From Flagellimonas aquimarina (GTDB lineage Bacteria > Bacteroidota > Bacteroidia > Flavobacteriales > Flavobacteriaceae): a DNA stretch of 64,000 nt. A program made the position numbers and the translations under genes. Under the pieces are notes generated by a model. That model did no database searches. It was given only the letters and a program-made list of their open reading frames with translations, and was not told the origin of the DNA. The stretch lies in assembly GCF_003149745.1 (NCBI RefSeq), contig NZ_QGEG01000001.1, positions 1,178,001 to 1,242,000 on the forward strand, written 5' to 3'. Positions 51,654 through 60,238 of the stretch are shown here, piece by piece (the stretch's first letter is position 1; each line of letters starts with the position of its first letter).

Positions 51654-53138
51654 TTAGGCTTTAGCGGTAAGTGATTTAAAAAACACAAACCCGAATCCTA
51701 AGAACAACATTAAATGAAATGGGAACAGTCCGTAATCATTTAATGGAACCGCACTGTACATTCCAAAAAGAAAATAGACCATCAAAGCAAATTCCAAAAT
51801 CATGTTTGGAGATAGTTTCTTGGCTAGATACTTGTTGCCTTTCCAGCTATCTGTTAAACTGTTAATGTTGAATTTTGGAGTGCGCACAAACTCACTTCTC
51901 TTGCCCATATGTCCTTCCAATACCGCAACAGAGTTGTGTAAGGAGAAGCCCAAAGCAACAGAGAAAAAGGTAAAGAACAGTTTTATGTAGTCTATAAAAT
52001 TATCAAAACCACTGCCTTGTATGCTTTTGTACGTAAACCAGTAGCAGATGAACAGAATAATGGTACTTACAATGAAGAAACTTGTAACTTCAAAAATCCA
52101 ACCTAAGTGACCATAACTGTTTTTTATGTAAAGCATGGGAATACTTAAAAGAGCTACGATAAAAACGCAAAGGAACATGGAGCTATTTAGCAAATGCATT
52201 ACACCATGGAACTTTGTTTTAAAAGGTATATTTTTGGCAGTGATAACGCTCCAAACAGTTTTTCTAAAGTTTTCGGCACCACCTTTGTTCCAACGGAACT
52301 GTTGTGAGCGGGCAGCACTTATTACAACAGGAAGCTCTGCTGGTGTCTCCACATCTTCCAAATATTTAAACTTCCAATTTTTTAATTGGGCACGGTAGCT
52401 CAAATCCAAATCTTCGGTCAACGTATCCCCTTCCCAGTTACCTGCATCCAAAATGCATTCTTTTCTCCAAATTCCCGCTGTTCCGTTAAAATTGATGAAA
52501 TGTCCTTTTGAATTTCTTCCTACCTGCTCTAGTGTAAAATGCGCATCCAAAGCAAATGCTTGAATTCTGGTTAGGGTAGAATAGTCTCTATTAATATGTC
52601 CCCATCTGGTTTGAACAACACCAATTTCTTCATCCTTAAAATAGGGAACGGTCTTTTTTAACCAATCGCTTTCTGGAAGAAAATCTGCGTCAAAAATGGC
52701 CACAAATTCTCCTTTTGCAATTACCAAACCTTCTTTAAGAGCACCTGCTTTGTACCCTTGGCGGTTCTCTCTTCGGATATGCGTTATGTCCAGACCGGTT
52801 TTTTGGAGGTCTTTTACCCTTTGGGCTGTTTCAATTACAGTATCATCTGTAGAATCATCCAAAACTTGGATTTCCAGTTTACTTTTTGGATATTCTATTT
52901 TTGATATGTTTTCCAACAGGCGTTCCATGACATATTCCTCATTATAAATGGGAAGCTGTATGGTAACAAATGGAATTTCTTTAGGATCTAAGAGGTTGAA
53001 CTTAGGAGCTTCTTCATTTCTTCTTTTGTTGCTTAAATAGTTGACCAAAAGATTTAACTGCGCCAAACTATAGCAGAAAATTAGAACTAAGGCTGTACTG
53101 TAAATAGCGATGATAATAAAAGCGATCGTAAGTCCCAT
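51654..53138 (-). CDS. Processive GT2 glycosyltransferase, cellulose/mannan synthase-like
   Basis: 494 residues. An N-terminal membrane helix comes before a GT2 domain with VTIQLPIYNEEYVMERLLEN, VLDDSTDDT, the DxD-type AIFDADFLPESDWLKK, the catalytic Asp in TLTEDLDLSYRAQLKNW, and the QQFRW motif with SAARSQQFRWNKGGAENFRK. Three to four C-terminal helices follow. This D,D,D,QxxRW layout marks processive beta-glycan synthases; the size and motif spacing resemble glucomannan 4-beta-mannosyltransferase (CslA-like) proteins. It is 1 bp from the DPM-like gene upstream. Product and export route are unknown; no BcsB or BcsC gene lies nearby. Confidence 0.88.
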   Translation of the reverse strand: MGLTIAFIIIAIYSTALVLIFCYSLAQLNLLVNYLSNKRRNEEAPKFNLLDPKEIPFVTIQLPIYNEEYVMERLLENISKIEYPKSKLEIQVLDDSTDDTVIETAQRVKDLQKTGLDITHIRRENRQGYKAGALKEGLVIAKGEFVAIFDADFLPESDWLKKTVPYFKDEEIGVVQTRWGHINRDYSTLTRIQAFALDAHFTLEQVGRNSKGHFINFNGTAGIWRKECILDAGNWEGDTLTEDLDLSYRAQLKNWKFKYLEDVETPAELPVVISAARSQQFRWNKGGAENFRKTVWSVITAKNIPFKTKFHGVMHLLNSSMFLCVFIVALLSIPMLYIKNSYGHLGWIFEVTSFFIVSTIILFICYWFTYKSIQGSGFDNFIDYIKLFFTFFSVALGFSLHNSVAVLEGHMGKRSEFVRTPKFNINSLTDSWKGNKYLAKKLSPNMILEFALMVYFLFGMYSAVPLNDYGLFPFHLMLFLGFGFVFFKSLTAKA

Positions 53139-53139
53139 A

Positions 53140-53829
53140 TTATTTTAAACTGTATTTAAAAATCCAACCTAGAATTTTTATGCCTGCAAATATAGCACCT
53201 TTTACGGTTCCTGAAACTTTTGAGACACCTATTCTCTTTTTATAACGCACTGGTACTTCGGTATATGCTAATTTTTTACGTAAAGCTTTTAACTGCATCT
53301 CTACCGTCCAGCCATACGTTTTGTCCTGCATTTCCAATTCTTTGAGCTTTTCGTATTTAATCGCTCTAAAAGGGCCTAAGTCCGTAAATTTTGCCCTAAA
53401 AAACAACCGCATTAAAAAAGTAGCTAATTCATTGCCAAAGATTTGCGGAAAGGTCATTGATCCCGCTTCGCGTAGTTCTTTTTTTCGTGCACCTATGACA
53501 AAATCCATGTTCTGGTTTAAGATTGGGGCTACTATTTTATCCAGCTCTTCTGGATAGTCAGAATAGTCTCCGTCAATAAATACGATGATATCCGGTGCTT
53601 TGGATTGTTTGTCGATATAATCCATCCCCTTTAAACAGGCAAAACCATAGCCTCTTTGGTTTTCGGTTAATACCGTTGCACCTGCTTTTTGTGCATTTTC
53701 AATGGTATCGTCTGTAGAACCATTGTTGACCACAATAATTTCAGAAACTGATTTTGGCAATTCTGATACCACCTTTCCTATGGAATCTCCCTCGTTTACT
53801 GCGGGAATTATAACTTTAATATCTGCCAT
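53140..53829 (-). CDS. GT2 glycosyltransferase, dolichol/undecaprenyl-phosphate sugar synthase-like
   Basis: 229 residues. DIKVIIPAVNEGDSIGKVVS, IIVVNNGSTDDTIENAQKAG and IVFIDGDYSDYPEELDKIVA are the GT2 nucleotide-sugar motifs, and GPFRAIKYEKLKELEM with YGWTVEMQLKALRKKL follows. It lacks C-terminal membrane helices and resembles polyprenyl-phosphate-hexose synthases. It could supply a lipid-linked sugar to the GT-C enzyme at 47972. The gene shares one base with the preceding MORN-repeat gene and is followed after 1 bp by the processive GT2 gene. Confidence 0.87.
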   Translation of the reverse strand: MADIKVIIPAVNEGDSIGKVVSELPKSVSEIIVVNNGSTDDTIENAQKAGATVLTENQRGYGFACLKGMDYIDKQSKAPDIIVFIDGDYSDYPEELDKIVAPILNQNMDFVIGARKKELREAGSMTFPQIFGNELATFLMRLFFRAKFTDLGPFRAIKYEKLKELEMQDKTYGWTVEMQLKALRKKLAYTEVPVRYKKRIGVSKVSGTVKGAIFAGIKILGWIFKYSLK

Positions 53830-54311
53830 TACTTTAAATCGGATAAGTTATTTTCCTTTTTAAAGCCGCTAAAACTAAACCATTCTTTTATTTTTTTTCC
53901 GTTTTTATATTTTTCAGCGGATTTTAATTCCTCATCCATGTATTTAAGGCAGTATCCATTTTTGATGCCATTTTTTAATTGACATTTATGGTCCACTTTC
54001 TCATTTTCATCATAAAAAAGCCACCACTTTACCTTTTTGCCATTTTTCAAATGGCCTTCCATTTCCAGTTTCCCGTTTTTATCATGAAAATACCAATAGC
54101 CTTCACGAACGTTCATTTTATAATGCCCCTGTTCCATAATGTTGCCATTGGAGAAGAAATATTTCCAGAACTCTTCCTTGGAATCGCCAACCTTCCAACC
54201 TTGGGCCTTTAGGGTTCCATTATCGTAATACTCACGCCTGTATTCCTTTTTTGATATATCACTTATGCCAAAGCAAAGCAGTAGAAAGCCAAGAACAATA
54301 AATCGTATCAT
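53829..54311 (-). CDS. MORN-repeat (YwqK-like) protein
   Basis: 160 residues. An N-terminal hydrophobic stretch (RFIVLGFLLLCFGISD) may be a signal peptide or membrane anchor. Five or six degenerate MORN-like repeats of about 23 residues follow, for example WKYFFSNGNIMEQGHYKMNV, REGYWYFHDKNGKLEMEGHL and KWWLFYDENEKVDHKCQLKN. MORN-like repeats form extended beta sheets; members are annotated as YwqK-type antitoxins, but no toxin gene is adjacent, so that role is doubtful here. It lies 1 bp after the polyferredoxin gene and is likely part of the same transcript. Confidence 0.8.
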   Translation of the reverse strand: MIRFIVLGFLLLCFGISDISKKEYRREYYDNGTLKAQGWKVGDSKEEFWKYFFSNGNIMEQGHYKMNVREGYWYFHDKNGKLEMEGHLKNGKKVKWWLFYDENEKVDHKCQLKNGIKNGYCLKYMDEELKSAEKYKNGKKIKEWFSFSGFKKENNLSDLK

Positions 54312-54312
54312 C

Positions 54313-55917
54313 TTATTTTTTGTTCACCAATGTCATCAAATCAACATCGTTCCCCAACAATACTTGGTTGCTGTCTATACGGCCTTGTAAGGGTCCGTTT
54401 TCCAATTTTAATACCCCTCTTGGGCATACGGCAGAACAAATTCCGCATCCTACGCAGCTAGAGCGAACTATGTTCTCTCCTTTTTGGGCATATGCGCGAA
54501 CATCGATTCCCATTTCACAGTAAGTAGAACAATTACCACATGAAATACATTGTCCGCCGTTTGTGGTAATTCTGAATTTTGAAAACAATCGTTGCTGAAA
54601 ACCTAGAATGGCCGCCATTGGACACCCAAAACGACACCAAACACGATTCCCAAAAATTGGATAGAAACCTGTACCTATTACACCAGAGAAAATGCTTCCT
54701 ATTAAAAAAGAATATGATTTGCGCAGCGTTTCTGATTTAAACAAAAACACTTGGCCATCACCACTAAAAAAATGGAATCCAATTAAAGCAAGGATAATGA
54801 CCAGATAGCCAACGGCTCCATATTTTGCATCTTTTTGAAATTGCTCTCTTTTAAAGATCATTACCAGAGCAAAAACAGAGGTCAACAAAACCCCTACACC
54901 TATCAAGAAAGTGCTCTTGGTCAACCAATATTTGCTGGTATCATTACCTAAATAGGAATAAATGACAGCAGTGGTCATTAAGGTTACAAAAACAACAACA
55001 CTGTGCACTACCCATCGCTCAATTTTCCAGGCCTTTACGGTCTTATCGCTCAATTGACGGAAAGAATCTCCTGCAGTTTCTGCCAGTCCACCACAACCAC
55101 ATACCCATGAACAGTACCAACGTTTGCCATATTTATATGTAAGTATTGGACTGATAACAAAAATTGAAAGTATTCCGAAAATCAAAAGCCCAAAACCGAT
55201 ATCACCAGAACTCAAAAAACCTTTAATGCGATACCCTTCAAAATTGTAATAATTTAAAGGCCACATATTTTTAAGGTCATAATAAGGCAGGCTACCCCCA
55301 TTAAGGACAGAACTTCCATTCAATCTTGCCATCAATTCAGGAATTATGAACGCGAATGCCGTTTGAAAAAACATGACACTCATAGTGCGTATTCTTTCAT
55401 ATCTATTATGGCGGTACTTCCACATAAACTTAATCCCGAAAGCAAGTATTGCAACCGTATATAACGTTCCGTAAACAAACCATTGGCTTGCCGGGTTGCC
55501 ACTTAACGCCCTGCTTAGGGGATCAAATAAGCCAATAACTCCTGTATTGTCTCCTTTTTGAACAAGGCCCAGATATTCTGGATAGAAATAAAGAATAATG
55601 TAAAATGAGGTTAAGGAAATACCAGCGATCCATCCCCAAAAGCCTTTGCTCGAAATTGATTTGAACCAAACACCATCATTTTTAATTCCAGGCTCCTTTT
55701 TGGAGTACATATCCCAAGAGAACCAAATGGTGCCTGTAGTAATGGCAGCCAAAGAAATACTAAGCCAAAGTGCTTTGTTCGGGAAATTAACATTGAAAGC
55801 AGCCAGCAAAATAATTGCCAAACCAGATAAACCTATGAGGGTGGCAATTTTTTGGTTTCTACTTAGTTCTTTTGGTGGTTGACCAGTTAAGGCCATGCTT
55901 CTGTCGTAAGTGCTCAT
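54313..55917 (-). CDS. Membrane-bound polyferredoxin (NapH/NosR/CcoG-like 4Fe-4S protein)
   Basis: 534 residues with about nine membrane segments. Cysteine-rich sites are GCGGLAETAG (after WCSWVC), WCRFGCPMAAILGF, and two ferredoxin clusters near the C-terminus: CISCGNCSTYCEMGI and CVGCGICSAVCPRGVLKL. This is the layout of membrane electron-transfer proteins that pass electrons from the quinone pool or to a periplasmic redox partner. It lies 5 bp after the FAD oxidoreductase gene, so the two may form an electron-transfer chain. Its link to the following glycosyltransferase genes is unclear. Confidence 0.85.
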   Translation of the reverse strand: MSTYDRSMALTGQPPKELSRNQKIATLIGLSGLAIILLAAFNVNFPNKALWLSISLAAITTGTIWFSWDMYSKKEPGIKNDGVWFKSISSKGFWGWIAGISLTSFYIILYFYPEYLGLVQKGDNTGVIGLFDPLSRALSGNPASQWFVYGTLYTVAILAFGIKFMWKYRHNRYERIRTMSVMFFQTAFAFIIPELMARLNGSSVLNGGSLPYYDLKNMWPLNYYNFEGYRIKGFLSSGDIGFGLLIFGILSIFVISPILTYKYGKRWYCSWVCGCGGLAETAGDSFRQLSDKTVKAWKIERWVVHSVVVFVTLMTTAVIYSYLGNDTSKYWLTKSTFLIGVGVLLTSVFALVMIFKREQFQKDAKYGAVGYLVIILALIGFHFFSGDGQVFLFKSETLRKSYSFLIGSIFSGVIGTGFYPIFGNRVWCRFGCPMAAILGFQQRLFSKFRITTNGGQCISCGNCSTYCEMGIDVRAYAQKGENIVRSSCVGCGICSAVCPRGVLKLENGPLQGRIDSNQVLLGNDVDLMTLVNKK

Positions 55918-55922
55918 TTGGT

Positions 55923-57272
55923 CTAGTTGATTTGAAAGATTCTTTTTAAACTCTTCTTTTTTGTTTTTATGGATTTCTGGAAATCCGCATTGTATTTGGA
56001 AACAATCTCAGTTTCGTAGTTCTTATAGAACTCAGGATCAAAATTGGCATCTATAAGGTGTTCCATAACATAATCAACATCTTTTTCTTGATTTAGCCAC
56101 CTGTCAAAAATTTCATGACGCATACGTATGCCAAAGGTGTTAATGCCTAAAAATTGATTGTTTTCCTTATTAAAAGCTATTGTAATGCATACTTTTTCTT
56201 CAGGGTGCCTCCAATGAAAGTGTTCTTCATAATCCTTCATTCCTCTTTCGGAAAAGACCCAACCATAGGTTTGATATTCAATATCCAAAAACTTTGCGGA
56301 GTTGAACCAATGTCCCGGTTTGTATTCCAGTTGATTGCCGCAAATGGTCTGGGCAACTGTTTCGCCCATCATTCTTCCGGTATACCAGACAGCTTCAATA
56401 GGCCTTCTATTTCCAATGGCTTCATGCTGTTCTGCACAATCGCCAATGGCATAAATATCTTCCACATTGGTCTCTAAAAAACGGTTGACTTTTACTCCAC
56501 GGCCCAATTCAATTCCGGAACCTTTTAAAAAGTCAACATTTGGCGTAACCCCAGCGGTAAGTCCAACCATATTGCAAGGAAGCTCTTCTCCGGTTTCAGC
56601 TATTATGACTGATTTGACCTTGCCATTTTCATCGGCTACGATTTCCTTTAGATTTGTTCCAAGGCGTAAATCGATATGATGCTCTAGAATGTGCTCATTT
56701 ATCAATTGTGATTCCCCGCTAGGAAGAACCCCGTTCCAAAAACTATCTTCCCTTACTAAAAAGGTTACAGGAATATCCCTGCTCCTTAGCATTTCTGCAA
56801 GTTCAATACCAATTAAACCACCACCAACAATTACCGCTCTTTTACATACCTCCTTATTGGGGGCATTTACCTCCAAAAGGTCTAAATCTTGTTTTGAATA
56901 GAGTCCTTGCGCCCCATGTAAATCTTGGCCTGGCCACCCAAACTTGTTGGGCTTGGAGCCTGTTGCTATTATTAGTTTGTCATAGTTTATGGCTCTGGAC
57001 CCATCGACCAACAATTGCTTTTCCTTTGGATCTACTTGTGTCACGTACCCTCTTACCAATTCAATCCTGTTTTTCTCCCAGAACCAATTCTCGTAGGGCT
57101 GAATATGGTCAAACTTCATATGCCCCATATAAACATACATTAAGGCAGTTCTTGAAAAGAAATAATCCGTTTCACCAGAAATAATAATGATTCTTTTGTC
57201 TGAAAGTTTTCGGATATGTCTTGCTGCAGAAACTCCTGCAATACCATTTCCGATAATAACAATGTTCTCCAT
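55923..57272 (-). CDS. NAD(P)/FAD-dependent pyridine nucleotide-disulfide-type oxidoreductase
   Basis: 449 residues. The FAD fold is VIIGNGIAGVSAARHIRKL at the N-terminus and the NAD(P) fold is AVIVGGGLIGIELAEMLRSR (about residues 147-166). The C-terminal FAD motif is NVEDIYAIGDCAEQHEAIGN. There is no redox-active CxxxxC pair in the FAD domain, so it is not a disulfide reductase; it resembles NAD(P)H-rubredoxin or nitrite reductase-type FAD subunits. It is followed by a membrane polyferredoxin gene after 5 bp. It likely moves electrons from NAD(P)H into that Fe-S chain. Final acceptor unknown. Confidence 0.88.
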   Translation of the reverse strand: MENIVIIGNGIAGVSAARHIRKLSDKRIIIISGETDYFFSRTALMYVYMGHMKFDHIQPYENWFWEKNRIELVRGYVTQVDPKEKQLLVDGSRAINYDKLIIATGSKPNKFGWPGQDLHGAQGLYSKQDLDLLEVNAPNKEVCKRAVIVGGGLIGIELAEMLRSRDIPVTFLVREDSFWNGVLPSGESQLINEHILEHHIDLRLGTNLKEIVADENGKVKSVIIAETGEELPCNMVGLTAGVTPNVDFLKGSGIELGRGVKVNRFLETNVEDIYAIGDCAEQHEAIGNRRPIEAVWYTGRMMGETVAQTICGNQLEYKPGHWFNSAKFLDIEYQTYGWVFSERGMKDYEEHFHWRHPEEKVCITIAFNKENNQFLGINTFGIRMRHEIFDRWLNQEKDVDYVMEHLIDANFDPEFYKNYETEIVSKYNADFQKSIKTKKKSLKRIFQIN

Positions 57273-57507
57273 GAGATTGTTTTGGTTGTGGCTAATGTGT
57301 CGTCCTTAAATATAGGAACTTAACACGAGCTCTTAATTTAGAAAGAATTTAAATTTTAAAGGTTACCGTAAGGTTCTTGCGCAAATTCGAACGCCTAAGT
57401 ATTTGATTCATAAAGTCTTAAATAAATCATAAAATGTTAAAAACACTGTATGTTAAAAAAAAGGGATGCGACAGAAGCTGCAGTTTAATCAACTAAAAAT
57501 TTAAAAG

Positions 57508-58230
57508 ATGATATCAAATAAAACACTGACCACTTTTTTATTCGCGATTACCTTTCAGATAGGACTTGCACAAAACACCCCTGAGTTTTTCAGCAAGGCA
57601 GATTCTTTTTTTAAAACCTATGTGAAAAACGGGAGAGTTGCATACAAAGACATAAAAGCAAATCCGGAGGGTTTAAACGAGCTTTTGAGTTTGGCAAAAG
57701 GAATTTCCCTTTCAAAAAGTGATACAAAGACATATCAAGCCTTTTGGATAAATGGATACAATTTATCTGTAATAAAAGGAATTGTAGATAATTACCCAAT
57801 AAAGTCCCCCTTAGATAAAGCTGGCTTTTTTGATAAGGTAACATATGACATAGGAGGAGAGCACATCACCTTAAATGATATTGAAAATAAGCTGCTTAGA
57901 GCAAATTTTCCTAAGGAGGCCAGATTTCATTTTGTACTTGTCTGTGCAGGGTTAGGCTGTCCACCAATAATAAGCAATGCCTATTTGCCAAACACCTTGG
58001 ATGCCCAGTTACAGGAACAAACAGAATTGTCTTTGAACGATTCAAATTTTATTAGGCTCAAAGGCAAAAAGGTGAATCTCTCCCAGATTTTTGAATGGTA
58101 CAACAAAGATTTTACCCAAGAAGGAAAAAGCTTGGTGGATTTTGTGAACCAATACAGAAAAGAAAAAATAGACTCCAACACCAAAGTGGGATACTACCCC
58201 TACGACTGGACATTGAACGAAACCAAATAA
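57508..58230 (+). CDS. Secreted DUF547 protein
   Basis: 240 residues with a signal peptide (FLFAITFQIGLAQ). DUF547 features are RVAYKDIKANPEGLNELLSL, TYQAFWINGYNLSVIKGIVD, the nearly invariant FVLVCAGLGCPPIISNAYLP, and the final VGYYPYDWTLNE. DUF547 has a papain-like/NlpC-like cysteine protease ancestry, and the Cys in VCAG and GCPP may be functional. A second copy is at 63221. It leads a plus-strand series running to 62520, divergent from the FAD oxidoreductase operon. Confidence 0.85.
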   Translation: MISNKTLTTFLFAITFQIGLAQNTPEFFSKADSFFKTYVKNGRVAYKDIKANPEGLNELLSLAKGISLSKSDTKTYQAFWINGYNLSVIKGIVDNYPIKSPLDKAGFFDKVTYDIGGEHITLNDIENKLLRANFPKEARFHFVLVCAGLGCPPIISNAYLPNTLDAQLQEQTELSLNDSNFIRLKGKKVNLSQIFEWYNKDFTQEGKSLVDFVNQYRKEKIDSNTKVGYYPYDWTLNETK

Positions 58231-58251
58231 AAATTTTATACAACAACAATC

Positions 58252-59157
58252 ATGAAAAATTTTAAAAATCATATACTGTTTTCAGGAATTCTTATGTGCT
58301 CTTTTATAGGGTTTTCACAAAATGACACGGATAACCAGAGTAGGAGCAACATTCAACAGTATACCCCATCAAAACTAATAGGAAAAGGACAATGGGACCT
58401 TAAATGGTTCAACAATCTTTACACTCAAACGGAGAGTACGTTTTCTGATGGAACAGAACCTAGACAAACGTTTTTTACCTCTACTTTAGAAGTTTATACA
58501 GGGGTTGGGTCAAACAAAAGATGGAATGTTGGAGCTATTTTCGAATTCCGTTCCAATGTAGTTGCAGACCGCAGCGCTTTGGACGTTTTTAAGTTTGATG
58601 GCGAAACAGGAACTGCACGTTCAGGACTCACATCTTTTGCTCCATCTGTAAAATTTGTGCCATTTGCATCATTAAGTAACTTCTCAATTCAAAGTTCGTT
58701 GTTCATTCCTTTAGTGGATAACGAAACAGAAGACTTCTTGCCTGTAAATGGTAACGGAGGAGTATTTCTGGACCAAAATGGGTTTATATGGCAAAATAGG
58801 TTTTTCTATGATTACACTTTTCCAGGAGATAAATGGCAATTATTTACAGAGTTGAATACGGAATTGAGTTTTGGCGACAAGGAAGAAAGCTTTGCCAATA
58901 ACAGCTTAAACTTAACGCCAGGAGTATTTCTTAGCTATTTTCCAAGCTCTAAGTTTACAGTCTTGGCTTTGGCACAACATTCTCAGCGGATTGATTTAGG
59001 GAACGATTTTGCACAAGATTTCACTGCTTTGGGAGGTGGTGTAAAATATCAATTGACCCAAGCATTAAATATTGAAGGGCTTTACACCAATTTTGTAAGA
59101 GGTAGTAATACAGGTCTTGGAGAAACATTTAACATAGGATTACGGGCTATTTTTTAA
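58252..59157 (+). CDS. Outer-membrane beta-barrel protein, unknown function
   Basis: 301 residues. Signal peptide ending GFSQ, then repeated amphipathic beta strands with many aromatic residues (KWFNNLYTQTES, WQNRFFYDYTFPGDKWQLFT) and a C-terminal FNIGLRAIF typical of outer-membrane barrels. No named family was recognised. It starts 22 bp after the DUF547 gene and precedes the GH113-like gene by 46 bp, so it is probably part of the same operon. Confidence 0.7.
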   Translation: MKNFKNHILFSGILMCSFIGFSQNDTDNQSRSNIQQYTPSKLIGKGQWDLKWFNNLYTQTESTFSDGTEPRQTFFTSTLEVYTGVGSNKRWNVGAIFEFRSNVVADRSALDVFKFDGETGTARSGLTSFAPSVKFVPFASLSNFSIQSSLFIPLVDNETEDFLPVNGNGGVFLDQNGFIWQNRFFYDYTFPGDKWQLFTELNTELSFGDKEESFANNSLNLTPGVFLSYFPSSKFTVLALAQHSQRIDLGNDFAQDFTALGGGVKYQLTQALNIEGLYTNFVRGSNTGLGETFNIGLRAIF

Positions 59158-59203
59158 AGACTAAGCCTTAAAAGGTTATTTTAGGAGTCTTAATTTTTTA
59201 ACT

Positions 59204-60220
59204 ATGAAAAGATTAGGGCTCCTTTGCTTATGTCTACTCCAGTTTTCATGCAATAGTCAAAACGTTGAAAAAATAAACGGGGTTAGTTTTGTTGGTTCCA
59301 GAGATGAGGTCAGGCAGGTTCATGTAGACCCTGTTCTTGAAGTAAATGCTAATTACGCTGCGGTAATGCCTTTTGGTTTTGCTAGAAATCTAAATTCACC
59401 AAATATCATTTTTGATACAGAAAGACAATGGTTTGGAGAAACAAAACGTGGTGCAAGACAGTACATTGAACTGCTTCAGAAAAATGGAGTTAAGATTATG
59501 CTCAAACCGCAAATTTGGATATGGAGGGGAGAGTTTACAGGAGATATGACAATGAAATCTGAAGAAGATTGGAAAATTCTTGAAGAATCTTACAGTAAAT
59601 TCATTTTGACTTATGCAGAGCTGGCAGAAGAAACAAATACTGAAATTTATTGCATTGGCACTGAGTTGGATGAATTTGTAAAAAATAGACCGGCATACTG
59701 GCAAGCTTTAGTGGATCAAGTGAGAAGTATTTACAAAGGAAAACTTACATATGCCGCCAATTGGGACGAATATGTAAGAACACCTTTTTGGCAAAAATTG
59801 GACTATATAGGAGTGGATGCATATTTTCCGTTGTCCGAGGAGCGTTACCCTACATTGGAGGAATTGAAGTCTGGATGGCAGCGTTGGAAATCTAAATTAG
59901 TTGATTTATCTAAGAAAAATAAAAGACCAATCCTTTTCACAGAGTTTGGGTATCGTAGCATGGATTATACAGCTAAAAAACCGTGGTTGGTTGATAGAAA
60001 TCAGATGGATGTGAATCTTGATGCGCAAGCTGATGCAACGCAAGCGGTTTTTGAAGAATTTTGGAAGGAAGATTGGTTTGCTGGAGGGTTTGTTTGGAAG
60101 TGGTTTATCAATCATGATGTTTCTGGAGGAGAAGAAGACAATAGATTTACTCCACAAAATAAACCTGCTGAGTCTGTAATTCGTAAACACTATACAACTT
60201 TGCAGGAATCCAAATTCTAA
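59204..60220 (+). CDS. GH113-like glycoside hydrolase lipoprotein
   Basis: 338 residues. The lipoprotein signal has Cys16 (LLQFSC). The (beta/alpha)8 barrel has GTELDEF with the candidate acid/base Glu and LFTEFGYRSMDY with the candidate nucleophile Glu; KIMLKPQIWIWRGEF is another conserved strand. This matches the GH113 clan (beta-mannanases; some members act on galactosaminogalactan-like polymers). The nearby processive GT2 gene resembles mannan synthases, so the enzyme may process or release the polymer it makes. Substrate unproven. Confidence 0.82.
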   Translation: MKRLGLLCLCLLQFSCNSQNVEKINGVSFVGSRDEVRQVHVDPVLEVNANYAAVMPFGFARNLNSPNIIFDTERQWFGETKRGARQYIELLQKNGVKIMLKPQIWIWRGEFTGDMTMKSEEDWKILEESYSKFILTYAELAEETNTEIYCIGTELDEFVKNRPAYWQALVDQVRSIYKGKLTYAANWDEYVRTPFWQKLDYIGVDAYFPLSEERYPTLEELKSGWQRWKSKLVDLSKKNKRPILFTEFGYRSMDYTAKKPWLVDRNQMDVNLDAQADATQAVFEEFWKEDWFAGGFVWKWFINHDVSGGEEDNRFTPQNKPAESVIRKHYTTLQESKF

Positions 60221-60238
60221 TTTATCGTATAACTCACC

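Noticed and set aside
53829-54311. Toxin-antitoxin module involving the MORN-repeat (YwqK-like) protein
   Set aside because: No toxin gene is adjacent; the name of the family alone is not evidence.
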